Source: Flavobacterium sp. UBA7665 (GTDB taxonomy: Bacteria > Bacteroidota > Bacteroidia > Flavobacteriales > Flavobacteriaceae). Taken from it: 64,000 bases of DNA. The notes below the pieces were generated by a model that saw only the letters and a program-made list of their open reading frames with translations, did no database searches and was not told the DNA's origin. Location of the stretch: contig DLHP01000004.1 of the NCBI GenBank assembly GCA_002483285.1, positions 227,389-291,388 on the forward strand. Direction: 5' to 3'. Shown here piece by piece: positions 26,979 through 35,737 of the stretch (its first letter is position 1; each line of letters begins with the position of its first letter). The position numbers and the translations under genes were made by a program.

Positions 26979-27482
26979 ATGGAATTCAACGAGGCAAAAA
27001 CAAAATTCGTACAAACCTGGGGCGCTTTGGGCTCGCAGTGGGGAATCAATAAGACTATGGCGCAAATCCATGCGCTTTTGATGGTATCGCACGAACCGGT
27101 TTCGATGGAAGACATCATGGAAGAACTGCAGATTTCGCGCGGAAACGCCAGCATGAACCTGCGCGCGCTCATGGATTGGGGCATTGTTTACAAAGAATAC
27201 AAAGCCGGCGAACGCCGCGAGTTTTTTACCGCCGAAAAAGACCTGGACGAGTTGGCCGTGAAAATCTCACGCGAGCGAAGCAAACGCGAAATTAAGCCCG
27301 CGCTCAAGATTTTGAAAGAAGTCTCGTCTATACCTTCGGGCAGCGACGCGGCGCAGCAGCACTTTGTAGACCAAACCACCAAACTGTACGATTTTGTGCT
27401 AAAAGCCGACAACATCCTCGACAAAGTAACCGAGTTCAATGATAATTGGCTGGGACGTATGATTATTAAGCTGATGAAATAA
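26979..27482 (+). CDS. GbsR/MarR family transcriptional regulator
   Basis: A 167-residue DNA-binding protein. A winged-helix domain covers about residues 20-90 (INKTMAQIHALLMVSHEPVS; EDIMEELQISRGNASMNLRA; DWGIVYKEYKAGERREFF), followed by a helical C-terminal part likely used for dimerisation, as in GbsR, a choline-sensing repressor in Bacillus. The effector here is unknown. The same inverted repeat lies just upstream of this gene and of the next one (27535), which suggests that it represses itself and the small membrane-protein genes behind it. Confidence 0.88.
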   Translation: MEFNEAKTKFVQTWGALGSQWGINKTMAQIHALLMVSHEPVSMEDIMEELQISRGNASMNLRALMDWGIVYKEYKAGERREFFTAEKDLDELAVKISRERSKREIKPALKILKEVSSIPSGSDAAQQHFVDQTTKLYDFVLKADNILDKVTEFNDNWLGRMIIKLMK

Positions 27483-27496
27483 AAAAATTTAAATAA

Positions 27497-27520
27497 AACT
27501 TTCATTTTTTTTTGAAACTT
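27497..27520. promoter_or_regulatory. Second operator-like inverted repeat
   Basis: AACTTTCA and TGAAACTT separated by exactly 8 nt, one mismatch from the site at 26930-26953, and 14 bp upstream of the first membrane-protein gene. Confidence 0.6.
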
Positions 27521-27534
27521 TAAAACAAACTGTC

Positions 27535-27876
27535 ATGAAACTCTTGCATTATTTGAACTTGTTTTTTGTGGGATTGCCAATCTTGCTGGCATTGATTGGA
27601 ATTTTCGAGGATGACTTTCTAGTCTTTGCACTGCTTTCTACGCTGCTGACCGGCGGCTATCAAACCTTGATGGGCCTGTTACTCTTTATAACTAACGCTG
27701 ACAACCCGCGTCTTCGAGTTTACGCAGTATCGGTTTTGGGATATTTTGTACTAGCTTTTGTTTACTCCCATTGGAACTTTCATGAATATGTCATCTTCAA
27801 CTACCTGTTGATCGGCATCCCACCAATACTCGCGATTTATTTTTCTGCGATTCTCTACAAAAAAGTGCAACGATGA
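27535..27876 (+). CDS. Small integral membrane protein, 113 aa
   Basis: Family not recognised. Four hydrophobic segments can be drawn: LNLFFVGLPILLALIGIF, LLSTLLTGGYQTLMGLLLF, VYAVSVLGYFVLAFVY and YLLIGIPPILAIYFSAILY, so an inner-membrane location is expected. It follows the GbsR/MarR gene by 52 bp with the shared inverted repeat between them, and its stop overlaps the start of the next gene (ATGA), so the cluster is translationally coupled. Confidence 0.8.
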   Translation: MKLLHYLNLFFVGLPILLALIGIFEDDFLVFALLSTLLTGGYQTLMGLLLFITNADNPRLRVYAVSVLGYFVLAFVYSHWNFHEYVIFNYLLIGIPPILAIYFSAILYKKVQR

Positions 27877-28220
27877 ACCTCAACCTGATTGGATACCTGA
27901 TTTACCTTTTGGTCACCGCGCTCATTATTGCTCGGGTGGGCAAAATCTGCTACCGCAACGGCAATGTGTATGTGGCGCAGCTAATTCCCGACCATGTAGA
28001 TTTGTGCCAAAAGGTAAACGGCATACTGCTGCTGGGTTATTATTTGCTCAACCTTGGCTATTGTACAATGACGTTGATGCAATGGCAGCAAATAAGAAGC
28101 ACCACGGAGCTTGTCGAAACAGTAGCGCTCCGAACCGCCGTTATCGTGTGTGTTATTTCGATCCTTCACTACATCAATATTTTCTTGGTTACCAAATACG
28201 TCAACAAACTCATTCAATAA
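27873..28220 (+). CDS. Small membrane protein, paralogue of next gene
   Basis: 115 residues with three to four hydrophobic segments (LIGYLIYLLVTALIIARVG; ILLLGYYLLNLGYCTMTLM; AVIVCVISILHYINIFLV). It shares with the protein at 28239 the pattern GYYLLNLGYCTMTL / GFYLLNIGFALMIL, a following ELVE, and the last membrane segment, so the two are tandem duplicates. Its start overlaps the previous stop by 4 nt. No known family is recognised. The spacing implies that it belongs to the GbsR/MarR-controlled cluster. Confidence 0.8.
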   Translation: MNLNLIGYLIYLLVTALIIARVGKICYRNGNVYVAQLIPDHVDLCQKVNGILLLGYYLLNLGYCTMTLMQWQQIRSTTELVETVALRTAVIVCVISILHYINIFLVTKYVNKLIQ

Positions 28221-28238
28221 CTTTAAATCTTTTACATT

Positions 28239-28610
28239 ATGGAAACTACCAAAATATTAATCGGCTACACCTGTTACCTACCCATCGCTTTACTGCTCAC
28301 GTTTTACGTTTCACGGACACTCTTCAGGAACAGCAAAGTGTACATGCTAGACATTTTTAGGGGTCGCGCAGAAATTGCCATCGCCACGAATAAACTTTTT
28401 GAAACCGGTTTTTACCTGCTCAATATTGGTTTTGCCTTGATGATTTTAGAAATCAACCTGTATCGCAACAGCTATCAGGAATTGGTCGAGGCGTTGAGTT
28501 ATAAAATCGGCGGATTTTCTATATATCTTGGACTGATGCTGTTCCTGAACCTATATTTTTTCTTCCGTGGCAAACGCAAAGCGCACGAACACCAAACGGC
28601 AATCCAATGA
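28239..28610 (+). CDS. Small membrane protein, paralogue of previous gene
   Basis: 123 residues with membrane segments at LIGYTCYLPIALLLTFYVS, GFYLLNIGFALMILEINLY and GFSIYLGLMLFLNLYFFF, then a basic tail KRKAHEHQ. It is homologous to the 115-residue neighbour along its length. It begins 18 bp after that gene and overlaps the SRPBCC gene by 4 nt. Function unknown; the membrane partner of the SRPBCC protein is a possibility suggested only by linkage. Confidence 0.8.
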   Translation: METTKILIGYTCYLPIALLLTFYVSRTLFRNSKVYMLDIFRGRAEIAIATNKLFETGFYLLNIGFALMILEINLYRNSYQELVEALSYKIGGFSIYLGLMLFLNLYFFFRGKRKAHEHQTAIQ

Positions 28611-29065
28611 TGACCAAAATTCACCTAATTACCACGATCAACGCTCCGGTTGCGATTGTATTCGACCTTGCCAGGAACCTGAATATCCATCAGCAATCGG
28701 TAGCAAAAACCAATGAGAATATAGTGGGCGGACGCCGCTCGGGCTTAATCGAATACAATGAAATCGTGACTTGGAGAGGCAAACATTTCGGTCTTTACCT
28801 GCGACATACCAGCAGGATTACGGCGATGAAAATTCCTAAATTTTTTGTGGATGAAATGGAGAAAGGTCTGTTTAAATCTTTCAGGCATGAGCACTTTTTT
28901 GAAGAGAAAGAAGGGTTGGCCGTCATGACCGATATCTTGCAATACGAAGTGCCTTACGGGTTCATCGGGAGATTTTTCGACCGCCTGCTGCTCAGCAAGC
29001 ACCTGAGGCAGTTGCTGCTCGAACGCAACGAGATGCTCAAAGAACTATCCGAAAATGAGCAATAA
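28607..29065 (+). CDS. SRPBCC-fold (START/Bet v1-like) protein
   Basis: A 152-residue soluble protein of the SRPBCC superfamily, which encloses hydrophobic ligands. The first strand and helix read TKIHLITTINAPVAIVFDLA, and the typical closing segments are HEHFFEEKEGLAVMTDILQY and the long C-terminal helix GFIGRFFDRLLLSKHLRQLL. It is the last gene of the membrane-protein cluster, translationally coupled (4-nt overlap), and its 3' end overlaps the convergent UbiA-like gene by 21 bp. The ligand is unknown; a lipid-like molecule would fit the neighbours. Confidence 0.85.
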   Translation: MMTKIHLITTINAPVAIVFDLARNLNIHQQSVAKTNENIVGGRRSGLIEYNEIVTWRGKHFGLYLRHTSRITAMKIPKFFVDEMEKGLFKSFRHEHFFEEKEGLAVMTDILQYEVPYGFIGRFFDRLLLSKHLRQLLLERNEMLKELSENEQ

Positions 29066-29860
29066 CATCAGCCAAAAAACCGGTACCGATTCTGCCCAAA
29101 AAGAAGTGTAATATTTGTTGCGGCTTTCATTGGCGAAGCCTAACAGCAAAGCCATTACGGCAACCAAAATGGCGTTGATGAGCAGTTGTTGGGTTTCAAA
29201 ATCGCGCTTGAGGAATTCGAGAAAGTAAAAGCCCAAGAGCAGGCACAATCCGAGCATTTTGGTTTGGAATATTCCTATCTGCTGCGGAACGGTCTTTAGA
29301 TTCGGATCGTCATTTTTTAAGTCATTGATTTCAAAAACCAATATCAGCGAAAACAACAACAAAAAGCGCTGCACACATTTGAGCCAAAAATCGGTCGTGA
29401 TGGCAATTCCCGAATCCAATACCGGCAAAACTACCGTGGCACCAACCCAGCACAATGCTACCATATAAATCTTGACGCCTTTCCAATTGCGCGCATTTTT
29501 GCGGTTGGGAAAAAAAGGCAGGGTGTATAAAATCGTCAGGGCCAGGAATAATAGGGCCATGAGTTGCGTTGGCCACTGCAATTTGAAAAAACTCAAGGCC
29601 ACGCCAAAAAAAGCCAGGACACTCAAGGCAATGATTGCTTTGAGCTGCTTTTTGAGCGGAAGCTTTCCGGTTCTGGCCAGCGCGTCGTATTTCACAAAAT
29701 TGTAGCCAACAATCGTCCCAAAGAAAGCAAACCCAACAACCCAAAGATTTCGCGGCAAATCAAACATATGTTGCGTCATCAATACCAGCGCCGCACAAGA
29801 CAATGCCACGTGGATACTGCCTTCGAGGTAAAAATCCAAAATGCGCCTGAATACTGCCAT
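29045..29860 (-). CDS. UbiA-like integral membrane protein
   Basis: A 271-residue protein with about eight membrane helices. The layout resembles UbiA-type prenyltransferases, and EINDLKNDDPNLKTVPQQIG looks like the second UbiA motif (DxxxD followed by a T-x-P-x-x-x-G segment). The first aspartate-rich motif is reduced to GYNFVKYDALAR, so activity as a prenyltransferase is uncertain. It is convergent with the SRPBCC gene, overlapping by 21 bp, and divergent from gcvP. Calling it UbiA-like rests on the overall pattern and is moderately secure. Confidence 0.65.
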   Translation of the reverse strand: MAVFRRILDFYLEGSIHVALSCAALVLMTQHMFDLPRNLWVVGFAFFGTIVGYNFVKYDALARTGKLPLKKQLKAIIALSVLAFFGVALSFFKLQWPTQLMALLFLALTILYTLPFFPNRKNARNWKGVKIYMVALCWVGATVVLPVLDSGIAITTDFWLKCVQRFLLLFSLILVFEINDLKNDDPNLKTVPQQIGIFQTKMLGLCLLLGFYFLEFLKRDFETQQLLINAILVAVMALLLGFANESRNKYYTSFWAESVPVFWLMLLLIFG

Positions 29861-29993
29861 TTCGTAAAATTAAACAAACTGTTAATAACAAAGCGGCGCG
29901 GTTAACAAATACTCAAAAATTGCCGTTAAAAAAGCCACCGATTTTGCGATTAATCTTTAATTTTACGCACGTTAAAAAAACAACCCTACCTTA

Positions 29994-32840
29994 ATGAAAA
30001 CAGATGCTTTTGCCCTAAGACATATCGGCCCGCGCGAAACCGACCTCGCGAAAATGATGAAAACCATCGGCGTGGAATCGATTGACCAATTGATTTACGA
30101 AACCCTGCCCGATGACATTCGCCTGAAATCGCCGTTGGACCTGGATCCTGCGATGACCGAATATGAGTTCCTGAACCACGTGCATGAGCTCGGCAACAAG
30201 AACAAAGTTTTCAAATCGTATATCGGATTGGGTTACAACGCCTGTATTGTTCCCGCAGTCGTACAACGCAACGTCTTTGAAAATCCGGGTTGGTACACCG
30301 CCTATACGCCTTATCAGGCCGAGATTGCGCAAGGAAGACTCGAAGCCATCCTCAATTTCCAGACCATGGTCATTGAACTTACCGGGATGGAAATTGCCAA
30401 CGCCTCGCTACTCGATGAAGGAACCGCCGCTGCCGAAGCCATGGCCTTACTTTTCGACGTCAGGAGCCGTGACCAAAAGAAAAATAACGTCAATAAATTC
30501 TTCGTTTCTGAAGAAATATTGCCCCAAACCTTGTCTGTATTGCAAACCCGTTCTACGCCAATTGGTGTGGAGTTGGTCGTAGGGAACCACGAAACTTTTG
30601 ATTTTTCGTCAAAGTTTTTCGGTGCCATGCTGCAATATCCGGGTAAATACGGGCAAATCAATGATTACAGCGGATTTGTGTCGAAGGCCAAAACAGCCGA
30701 AATCAAAACCGCTTTCGCCGCCGATATCCTAAGCTTGGTCAAACTCGTTTCGCCAGGTGAAATGGGCGCCGATGTTGTTTTCGGGACCACACAAAGATTC
30801 GGGATTCCACTGGGTTACGGTGGACCACACGCAGCCTATTTCGCAACCAAAGACGAGTTCAAACGCAGCATGCCCGGAAGGATCATTGGGGTAACAGTTG
30901 ATGTAAACGGAAACCGCGCTTTGCGTATGGCTTTGCAAACCCGCGAGCAGCACATCAAACGCGATAAAGCGACCTCTAACATTTGTACCGCACAGGTTTT
31001 ATTATCGGTCATGGCCGGAATGTACGCGGTGTATCATGGCCCGAAAGGCTTGCGTTATATCGCCGATAAAGTCCACGCGTCTGCCGTGGCACTCGCCAAT
31101 GCACTCGAAAAACTCGGCTTGTATCAAACCAACACGGCTTACTTTGACACAATTGTCATCAAAGCCGATGCAAACAAAGTGAGGGCAATCGCAGAGCAAA
31201 AGGAAATCAATTTCTATTACGTAGACGCACAAACGGTATCCATTTCTTTGAACGAAACCGTGAGCCTTGCCGATTTGAACGCCATTGTTTCGGTCTTTGC
31301 CGAAGCGACCGGAAAATCAACAACCACGATTAACGAACTGCCTGAATCGAATGTGCTTTCAAGCTTTGGCCGCACCTCGACCTTCCTGCAACACGACGTT
31401 TTCAACAAATACCATTCTGAAACGGCGCTGATGCGTTACATCAAAATGCTCGAACGCAAGGATTTGGCGTTGAACCATTCGATGATTTCGCTTGGTTCGT
31501 GTACCATGAAGCTTAACGCCGCCGCCGAAATGTTGCCGCTGAGCAGCCCAAACTGGAACAACATCCACCCTTTTGCACCGCTCAACCAAGTGCAAGGCTA
31601 TCAGGAAATGCTCAAGAAATTAGAGCAGCAACTCAATGTGATTACCGGTTTTGCAGGAACGACTTTGCAACCCAATTCGGGTGCGCAAGGCGAATACGCA
31701 GGGCTCATGGTGATCCGCGCTTATCATATGTCGAGAGGTGACCATCACCGCAACATTGCACTGATTCCGGCATCCGCGCACGGAACCAATCCGGCTTCGG
31801 CAGCGATGGCTGGCATGGAAATCATTGTCACCAAAACACTCGAAAACGGTAACATCGATGTCGAGGATTTGCGCGAGAAAGCAATCAAGTACAAAGACAA
31901 TTTGTCGTGTTTGATGGTGACTTATCCTTCTACACATGGTGTTTACGAGGCATCGATTATAGAAGTCACGAAAATCATCCACGACAACGGCGGTCAGGTT
32001 TATATGGACGGTGCCAACATGAACGCACAAGTTGGGCTCACCAATCCGGCAACGATTGGCGCCGATGTTTGCCACCTCAACCTACACAAGACCTTTGCCA
32101 TCCCACACGGCGGCGGCGGACCTGGCGTTGGCCCAATCTGCGTGGCCAAACATTTGGTTCCGTTTTTACCGACGAATCCGGTGATTCCAACGGGAGGTGA
32201 AACACCAATTACCGCAATTTCGGCGGCACCTTGGGGTTCTGCTTTGGTGTGTTTGATTTCTTACGGATACATCACCATGCTGGGTGCCGAAGGTTTGACC
32301 GACGCCACCAAATACGCCATCCTCAACGCAAATTACATCAAAGAGCGCCTCACCGGCCACTATGATACGCTATACACCGGAGAAATGGGCCGTGCCGCAC
32401 ATGAGATGATCCTCGAATGCCGCCCGTTCAAGCAAAAGGGAATTGAAGTAACCGATATTGCGAAACGTTTGATGGACTACGGATTCCACGCACCCACTGT
32501 TTCTTTCCCGGTAGCTGGAACCTTGATGATCGAGCCCACCGAAAGTGAAAATCTTGAAGAGCTCGACCGTTTCTGCGACGCGATGATTTCCATCCGCAAG
32601 GAAATTGAAGCTGCCGTAGCCGAAAACCCCAACAACGTACTCAAGAATTCGCCGCATACTTTGGCGATGATTACCGCCGATGACTGGAATTTCCCGTACA
32701 CGCGCGAACAAGCTGCATTCCCACTAGACTATATCTCTGAAAACAAATTCTGGCCGAGCGTACGCCGCGCTGATGATGCTTACGGCGACCGCAACCTGAT
32801 TTGCAGTTGTGCACCGATAGAAGCCTACATGGAAAATTAA
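29994..32840 (+). CDS. gcvP: Glycine dehydrogenase (decarboxylating), P-protein
   Basis: A 948-residue, fused-type P-protein of the glycine cleavage system. It decarboxylates glycine with PLP and passes the aminomethyl group to the lipoyl H-protein. Both halves are present: N-terminal RHIGPRETDLAKMMKTIG and GLGYNACIVPAVVQRNVFEN; C-terminal SLGSCTMKLNAAAEM and the PLP lysine, Lys699, in LHKTFAIPHGGGGPG. Length is normal. The other gcv genes are not in the window. A clear terminator follows. Confidence 0.97.
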   Translation: MKTDAFALRHIGPRETDLAKMMKTIGVESIDQLIYETLPDDIRLKSPLDLDPAMTEYEFLNHVHELGNKNKVFKSYIGLGYNACIVPAVVQRNVFENPGWYTAYTPYQAEIAQGRLEAILNFQTMVIELTGMEIANASLLDEGTAAAEAMALLFDVRSRDQKKNNVNKFFVSEEILPQTLSVLQTRSTPIGVELVVGNHETFDFSSKFFGAMLQYPGKYGQINDYSGFVSKAKTAEIKTAFAADILSLVKLVSPGEMGADVVFGTTQRFGIPLGYGGPHAAYFATKDEFKRSMPGRIIGVTVDVNGNRALRMALQTREQHIKRDKATSNICTAQVLLSVMAGMYAVYHGPKGLRYIADKVHASAVALANALEKLGLYQTNTAYFDTIVIKADANKVRAIAEQKEINFYYVDAQTVSISLNETVSLADLNAIVSVFAEATGKSTTTINELPESNVLSSFGRTSTFLQHDVFNKYHSETALMRYIKMLERKDLALNHSMISLGSCTMKLNAAAEMLPLSSPNWNNIHPFAPLNQVQGYQEMLKKLEQQLNVITGFAGTTLQPNSGAQGEYAGLMVIRAYHMSRGDHHRNIALIPASAHGTNPASAAMAGMEIIVTKTLENGNIDVEDLREKAIKYKDNLSCLMVTYPSTHGVYEASIIEVTKIIHDNGGQVYMDGANMNAQVGLTNPATIGADVCHLNLHKTFAIPHGGGGPGVGPICVAKHLVPFLPTNPVIPTGGETPITAISAAPWGSALVCLISYGYITMLGAEGLTDATKYAILNANYIKERLTGHYDTLYTGEMGRAAHEMILECRPFKQKGIEVTDIAKRLMDYGFHAPTVSFPVAGTLMIEPTESENLEELDRFCDAMISIRKEIEAAVAENPNNVLKNSPHTLAMITADDWNFPYTREQAAFPLDYISENKFWPSVRRADDAYGDRNLICSCAPIEAYMEN

Positions 32841-32846
32841 ACAAGA

Positions 32847-32877
32847 TGTCCCGAGAATGAATCGGGACATTTTTTTT
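32847..32877 (+). terminator. Terminator after gcvP
   Basis: TGTCCCGA / TCGGGACA stem with a 7-nt loop, followed by eight T, 6 nt after the stop codon. Confidence 0.92.
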
Positions 32878-33002
32878 GAATTTCACAATTAATATTGGCT
32901 ATTATCGGCTATTCTGCAAATCTTTGGGAACTTCTAATAAATAAAGGCGTCATGCCGTTTATTATGGGTACCTTTACTTAGAATCTTTGACCAAAACTCC
33001 TG

Positions 33003-34061
33003 ATGAATATCAAAATAACAGGTTCCGGTAGCTATATCCCGGAAATAACAGTAAAGAATACCGATTTCGATAAGCATGTTTTTTTAAATGACGACGGGAC
33101 CCCATTTGCCTATGTCAACGAAGTGATTATTGAAAAATTCAAGGGTATCACAGGAATAGAAGAACGCCGCTACGCAGAATCGCACCTCAAATCTTCGGAC
33201 CTCGCTTTTTTCGCCGCACAAAAGGCCATCGCCGATTCTGGAATTGATCCCGAAACTTTAGACTATATCATCCTTGCGCACAATTTTGGTGACGTAAAAC
33301 CCGGAGCCATCCAGACCGATACGGTCCCGAGTTTGGCTACACGTGTCAAACACAGCCTCAAAATCAAAAATCCCAAATGCGTTGCCTATGATATCCTTTT
33401 TGGCTGTCCGGGTTGGATTGAAGGCATGCTTCAGGCCAACGCTTACATCAAGTCGGGCATGGCCAAACGTTGCCTGGTGATTGGTGCCGAAACGCTTTCA
33501 CGCGTGGTAGACGTCCATGACCGTGACAGCATGATTTACTCGGATGGTGCAGGAGCTTCGGTTGTAGAAGCGTCTGATGACGACACAGGCTTACTCGCCT
33601 ACGAAAGCGCTACGTATTCTTATGACGAGGCGTATTTCCTGTCGTTTGGTAATTCATTCAATAAAGACCTCGACCCTGACGTGCGTTACATTAAGATGCA
33701 AGGCCGAAAGATTTATGAGTTCGCCTTGAACCAGGTTCCGCAAGCCATGAAAAGCTGCCTCGATAAAAGCGGTGTTGCGATAGACGACGTGAAAAAAGTG
33801 CTGATCCACCAAGCCAATGAAAAAATGGACGAGGCAATTATCCACCGTTTTTACAAACTCTACGGCAAATCGGCACCAGAAAACATCATGCCCATGAGCA
33901 TCAACAAACTCGGCAACAGCAGCGTGGCTACCGTGCCTACCTTGTACGATTTGTTGACCAAAGGCCAGATTGAAAACCATGAAATCAATAAAGGCGATGT
34001 ACTCGTGTTTGCTTCGGTTGGCGCGGGCATGAACATTAATGCGTTTGTGTATCGGTATTGA
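33003..34061 (+). CDS. 3-oxoacyl-ACP synthase III-like (KAS III) enzyme
   Basis: A 352-residue thiolase-fold condensing enzyme. The catalytic residues are readable: Cys135 in FGCPGW, His269 in HQAN and Asn305 in KLGNSS, the Cys-His-Asn set of FabH-type enzymes. The segment VNEVIIEKFKGITGIEERRYA is typical of the start of FabH homologues. It is not linked to other fatty-acid genes, and the neighbours (methyltransferase, acetyltransferase, deacetylase) suggest either housekeeping initiation of fatty acids or a dedicated lipid or secondary product. Which one cannot be decided here. Confidence 0.9.
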   Translation: MNIKITGSGSYIPEITVKNTDFDKHVFLNDDGTPFAYVNEVIIEKFKGITGIEERRYAESHLKSSDLAFFAAQKAIADSGIDPETLDYIILAHNFGDVKPGAIQTDTVPSLATRVKHSLKIKNPKCVAYDILFGCPGWIEGMLQANAYIKSGMAKRCLVIGAETLSRVVDVHDRDSMIYSDGAGASVVEASDDDTGLLAYESATYSYDEAYFLSFGNSFNKDLDPDVRYIKMQGRKIYEFALNQVPQAMKSCLDKSGVAIDDVKKVLIHQANEKMDEAIIHRFYKLYGKSAPENIMPMSINKLGNSSVATVPTLYDLLTKGQIENHEINKGDVLVFASVGAGMNINAFVYRY

Positions 34062-34082
34062 TTTTTAGGCAAAATCTTTTTC

Positions 34083-34090
34083 TATCTTTG
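34083..34090 (+). promoter_or_regulatory. -7 promoter element of methyltransferase gene
   Basis: TATCTTTG, 19 nt before the ATG; TTG at 34058-34060 is a possible -33 box with a 22-nt spacer. Confidence 0.6.
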
Positions 34091-34109
34091 CGGCCTAGCG
34101 GTTAAAAAC

Positions 34110-34631
34110 ATGTACGAAAAAGTCTATCCAAACAAACGGTTCAAACACACCCTTGAATTCCTCAGGAAACATATTGGTCCCTCTAAAATCATTTTGGATT
34201 TGGGCGTTGAAAACCCGTTTTCGCTGATCATGAAAGAAGATGGTTTTTCTGTAACCAATACGAGTGGCGAAGATCTCGATGAAGACCAGACTGCACTCAA
34301 AAACGCAACTGCCGATGTGGTTACCGCCTTTGAAATCTTCGAACATCTACTCAACCCCTACACCATTTTAAAGGAAATCAAGGCCGATAAATTGTTTATC
34401 TCTATTCCCATGCGTCTGTGGTTTTCGCCGGCTTACCGCAGCAAAACCGATCCTTGGGACAGGCATTACCACGAGTTCGAAGATTGGCAATTGGATTGGC
34501 TTTTAGAGAAAACCGGTTGGAGAATCATCGCCCGGGAAAAGTGGACGAACCCAACCAAAAGCATCGGTTTGAGGCCATTGCTCAGGAGATTCACCAACCG
34601 TTACTACATCATTTACGCCGAGCGCGCTTAG
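34110..34631 (+). CDS. SAM-dependent methyltransferase-like protein
   Basis: 173 residues with a compact class I methyltransferase pattern: motif I-like IILDLGVENPFS, then ADVVTAFEIFEHLLNPYTIL (the XFEIFEHL region typical of methyltransf_11/23 proteins) and LFISIPMRLWF. Motif I lacks the usual GxGxG, so cofactor binding is not certain. A late segment (DPWDRHYHEFEDWQLDWLLE) matches the form of methyltransferases acting in surface polysaccharide or lipid loci. Its end overlaps the convergent acetyltransferase gene by 4 bp. Confidence 0.78.
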   Translation: MYEKVYPNKRFKHTLEFLRKHIGPSKIILDLGVENPFSLIMKEDGFSVTNTSGEDLDEDQTALKNATADVVTAFEIFEHLLNPYTILKEIKADKLFISIPMRLWFSPAYRSKTDPWDRHYHEFEDWQLDWLLEKTGWRIIAREKWTNPTKSIGLRPLLRRFTNRYYIIYAERA

Positions 34632-35737
34632 GCAAAACTACAATCACCGTCGCCGAAATTCACCACCGTATCATCAAAATCCTGTTTTTGAAAGGCTTTT
34701 GAAATGATCGATTGCTTGACTTTTTTGGTCTTGTACAAAAACACAAACGATTTGTTGAGCTGTTGGTTGATTGCCTCGTCGTAACAGATGATTTCCCTTA
34801 TATTTTGTTGCATGCACTGCAGTTTGATGACATTTGCAATAGTGTCGGCGTGCAATGCATCGGCGTAGGAAAACAGGACTTTACACACATAATTGCGCCG
34901 TTGCAAAACGAGGAATCCAATGCAGTTGCCTTTTGCCACAATCTTCATCAGGTAAATGTTGAACTTGCGGTCGTAGATAGAAAACTCGTACTCGTGTTTG
35001 TTGGTCAAATCCAGTAGCGGCGCCTCCTGAACCCAGTTCCAGGCTTTAAGCCATTCAAAAAAAGCGCTGGTTTTTGGAGAGATATGGTTTTTGCCATGCA
35101 AGTGAATCATGCGATCGGTTTCGGCATCAATGCGATTGAGGTATTCGACCTGCACTCCTTTAAGCTGTCTTCTTACATTAATCCTTTGGAATGACAGTCT
35201 ACAGTTGATGAAAATATTGAGGAACCTATCGGCGGCATCGAGCAAAGGCAAAAGCGGTTTGGATTTAGGAAAAAAAGCCGGAACCACAAAACCCAGATTG
35301 CTACGCAAAACAGCCTTTATACCTCGATTGTCCTTGAGTGTGTAAAAATAACCAGATTTATCGTATACCCTTTTGGCGCTCGGCGTGAACTGTGAAATCC
35401 CGATTTGTCCGTTGAGGGATTCATACATCGTATTGAGGATTTCGCGACCAATGCCGCTGCCTTTGGTTTTAGGATGTACCCACCAGGTTGAAAGCCAGCC
35501 AATTTTGTTTGCTTTACCGTCTAGCACAATCTTATCGATGAAAACACCCATATACCCAACCAATTCACCATCGGTATAGGCCAATAGCAACACAAGGTCG
35601 TCGGGTTGTGCATTGGGGTTTTTGTAGTGCGAATACAAGCGATGCCGGCTTACCGAAAGGAAATCGTGTTTCCAGAAAGCGGTATCGTCGAGCAACGCGG
35701 GAATGTCGCTGATGCGTATTTTCCTGATTTCATTCAT
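34628..35737 (-). CDS. GNAT-family acetyltransferase-like protein
   Basis: 369 residues. The N-terminal 140 form a GNAT domain: LLLAYTDGELVGYMGVFIDK, WLSTWWVHPKTKGSGIGREI (acetyl-CoA loop) and SAKRVYDKSGYF. The C-terminal half looks like a second, degenerate acyltransferase fold, as in proteins acting on cell-surface sugars. It starts inside the stop of the polysaccharide-deacetylase gene (ATGA overlap), so the two are coupled: a deacetylase could expose an amine that this enzyme re-acylates. That pairing is inference. Confidence 0.82.
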   Translation of the reverse strand: MNEIRKIRISDIPALLDDTAFWKHDFLSVSRHRLYSHYKNPNAQPDDLVLLLAYTDGELVGYMGVFIDKIVLDGKANKIGWLSTWWVHPKTKGSGIGREILNTMYESLNGQIGISQFTPSAKRVYDKSGYFYTLKDNRGIKAVLRSNLGFVVPAFFPKSKPLLPLLDAADRFLNIFINCRLSFQRINVRRQLKGVQVEYLNRIDAETDRMIHLHGKNHISPKTSAFFEWLKAWNWVQEAPLLDLTNKHEYEFSIYDRKFNIYLMKIVAKGNCIGFLVLQRRNYVCKVLFSYADALHADTIANVIKLQCMQQNIREIICYDEAINQQLNKSFVFLYKTKKVKQSIISKAFQKQDFDDTVVNFGDGDCSFA

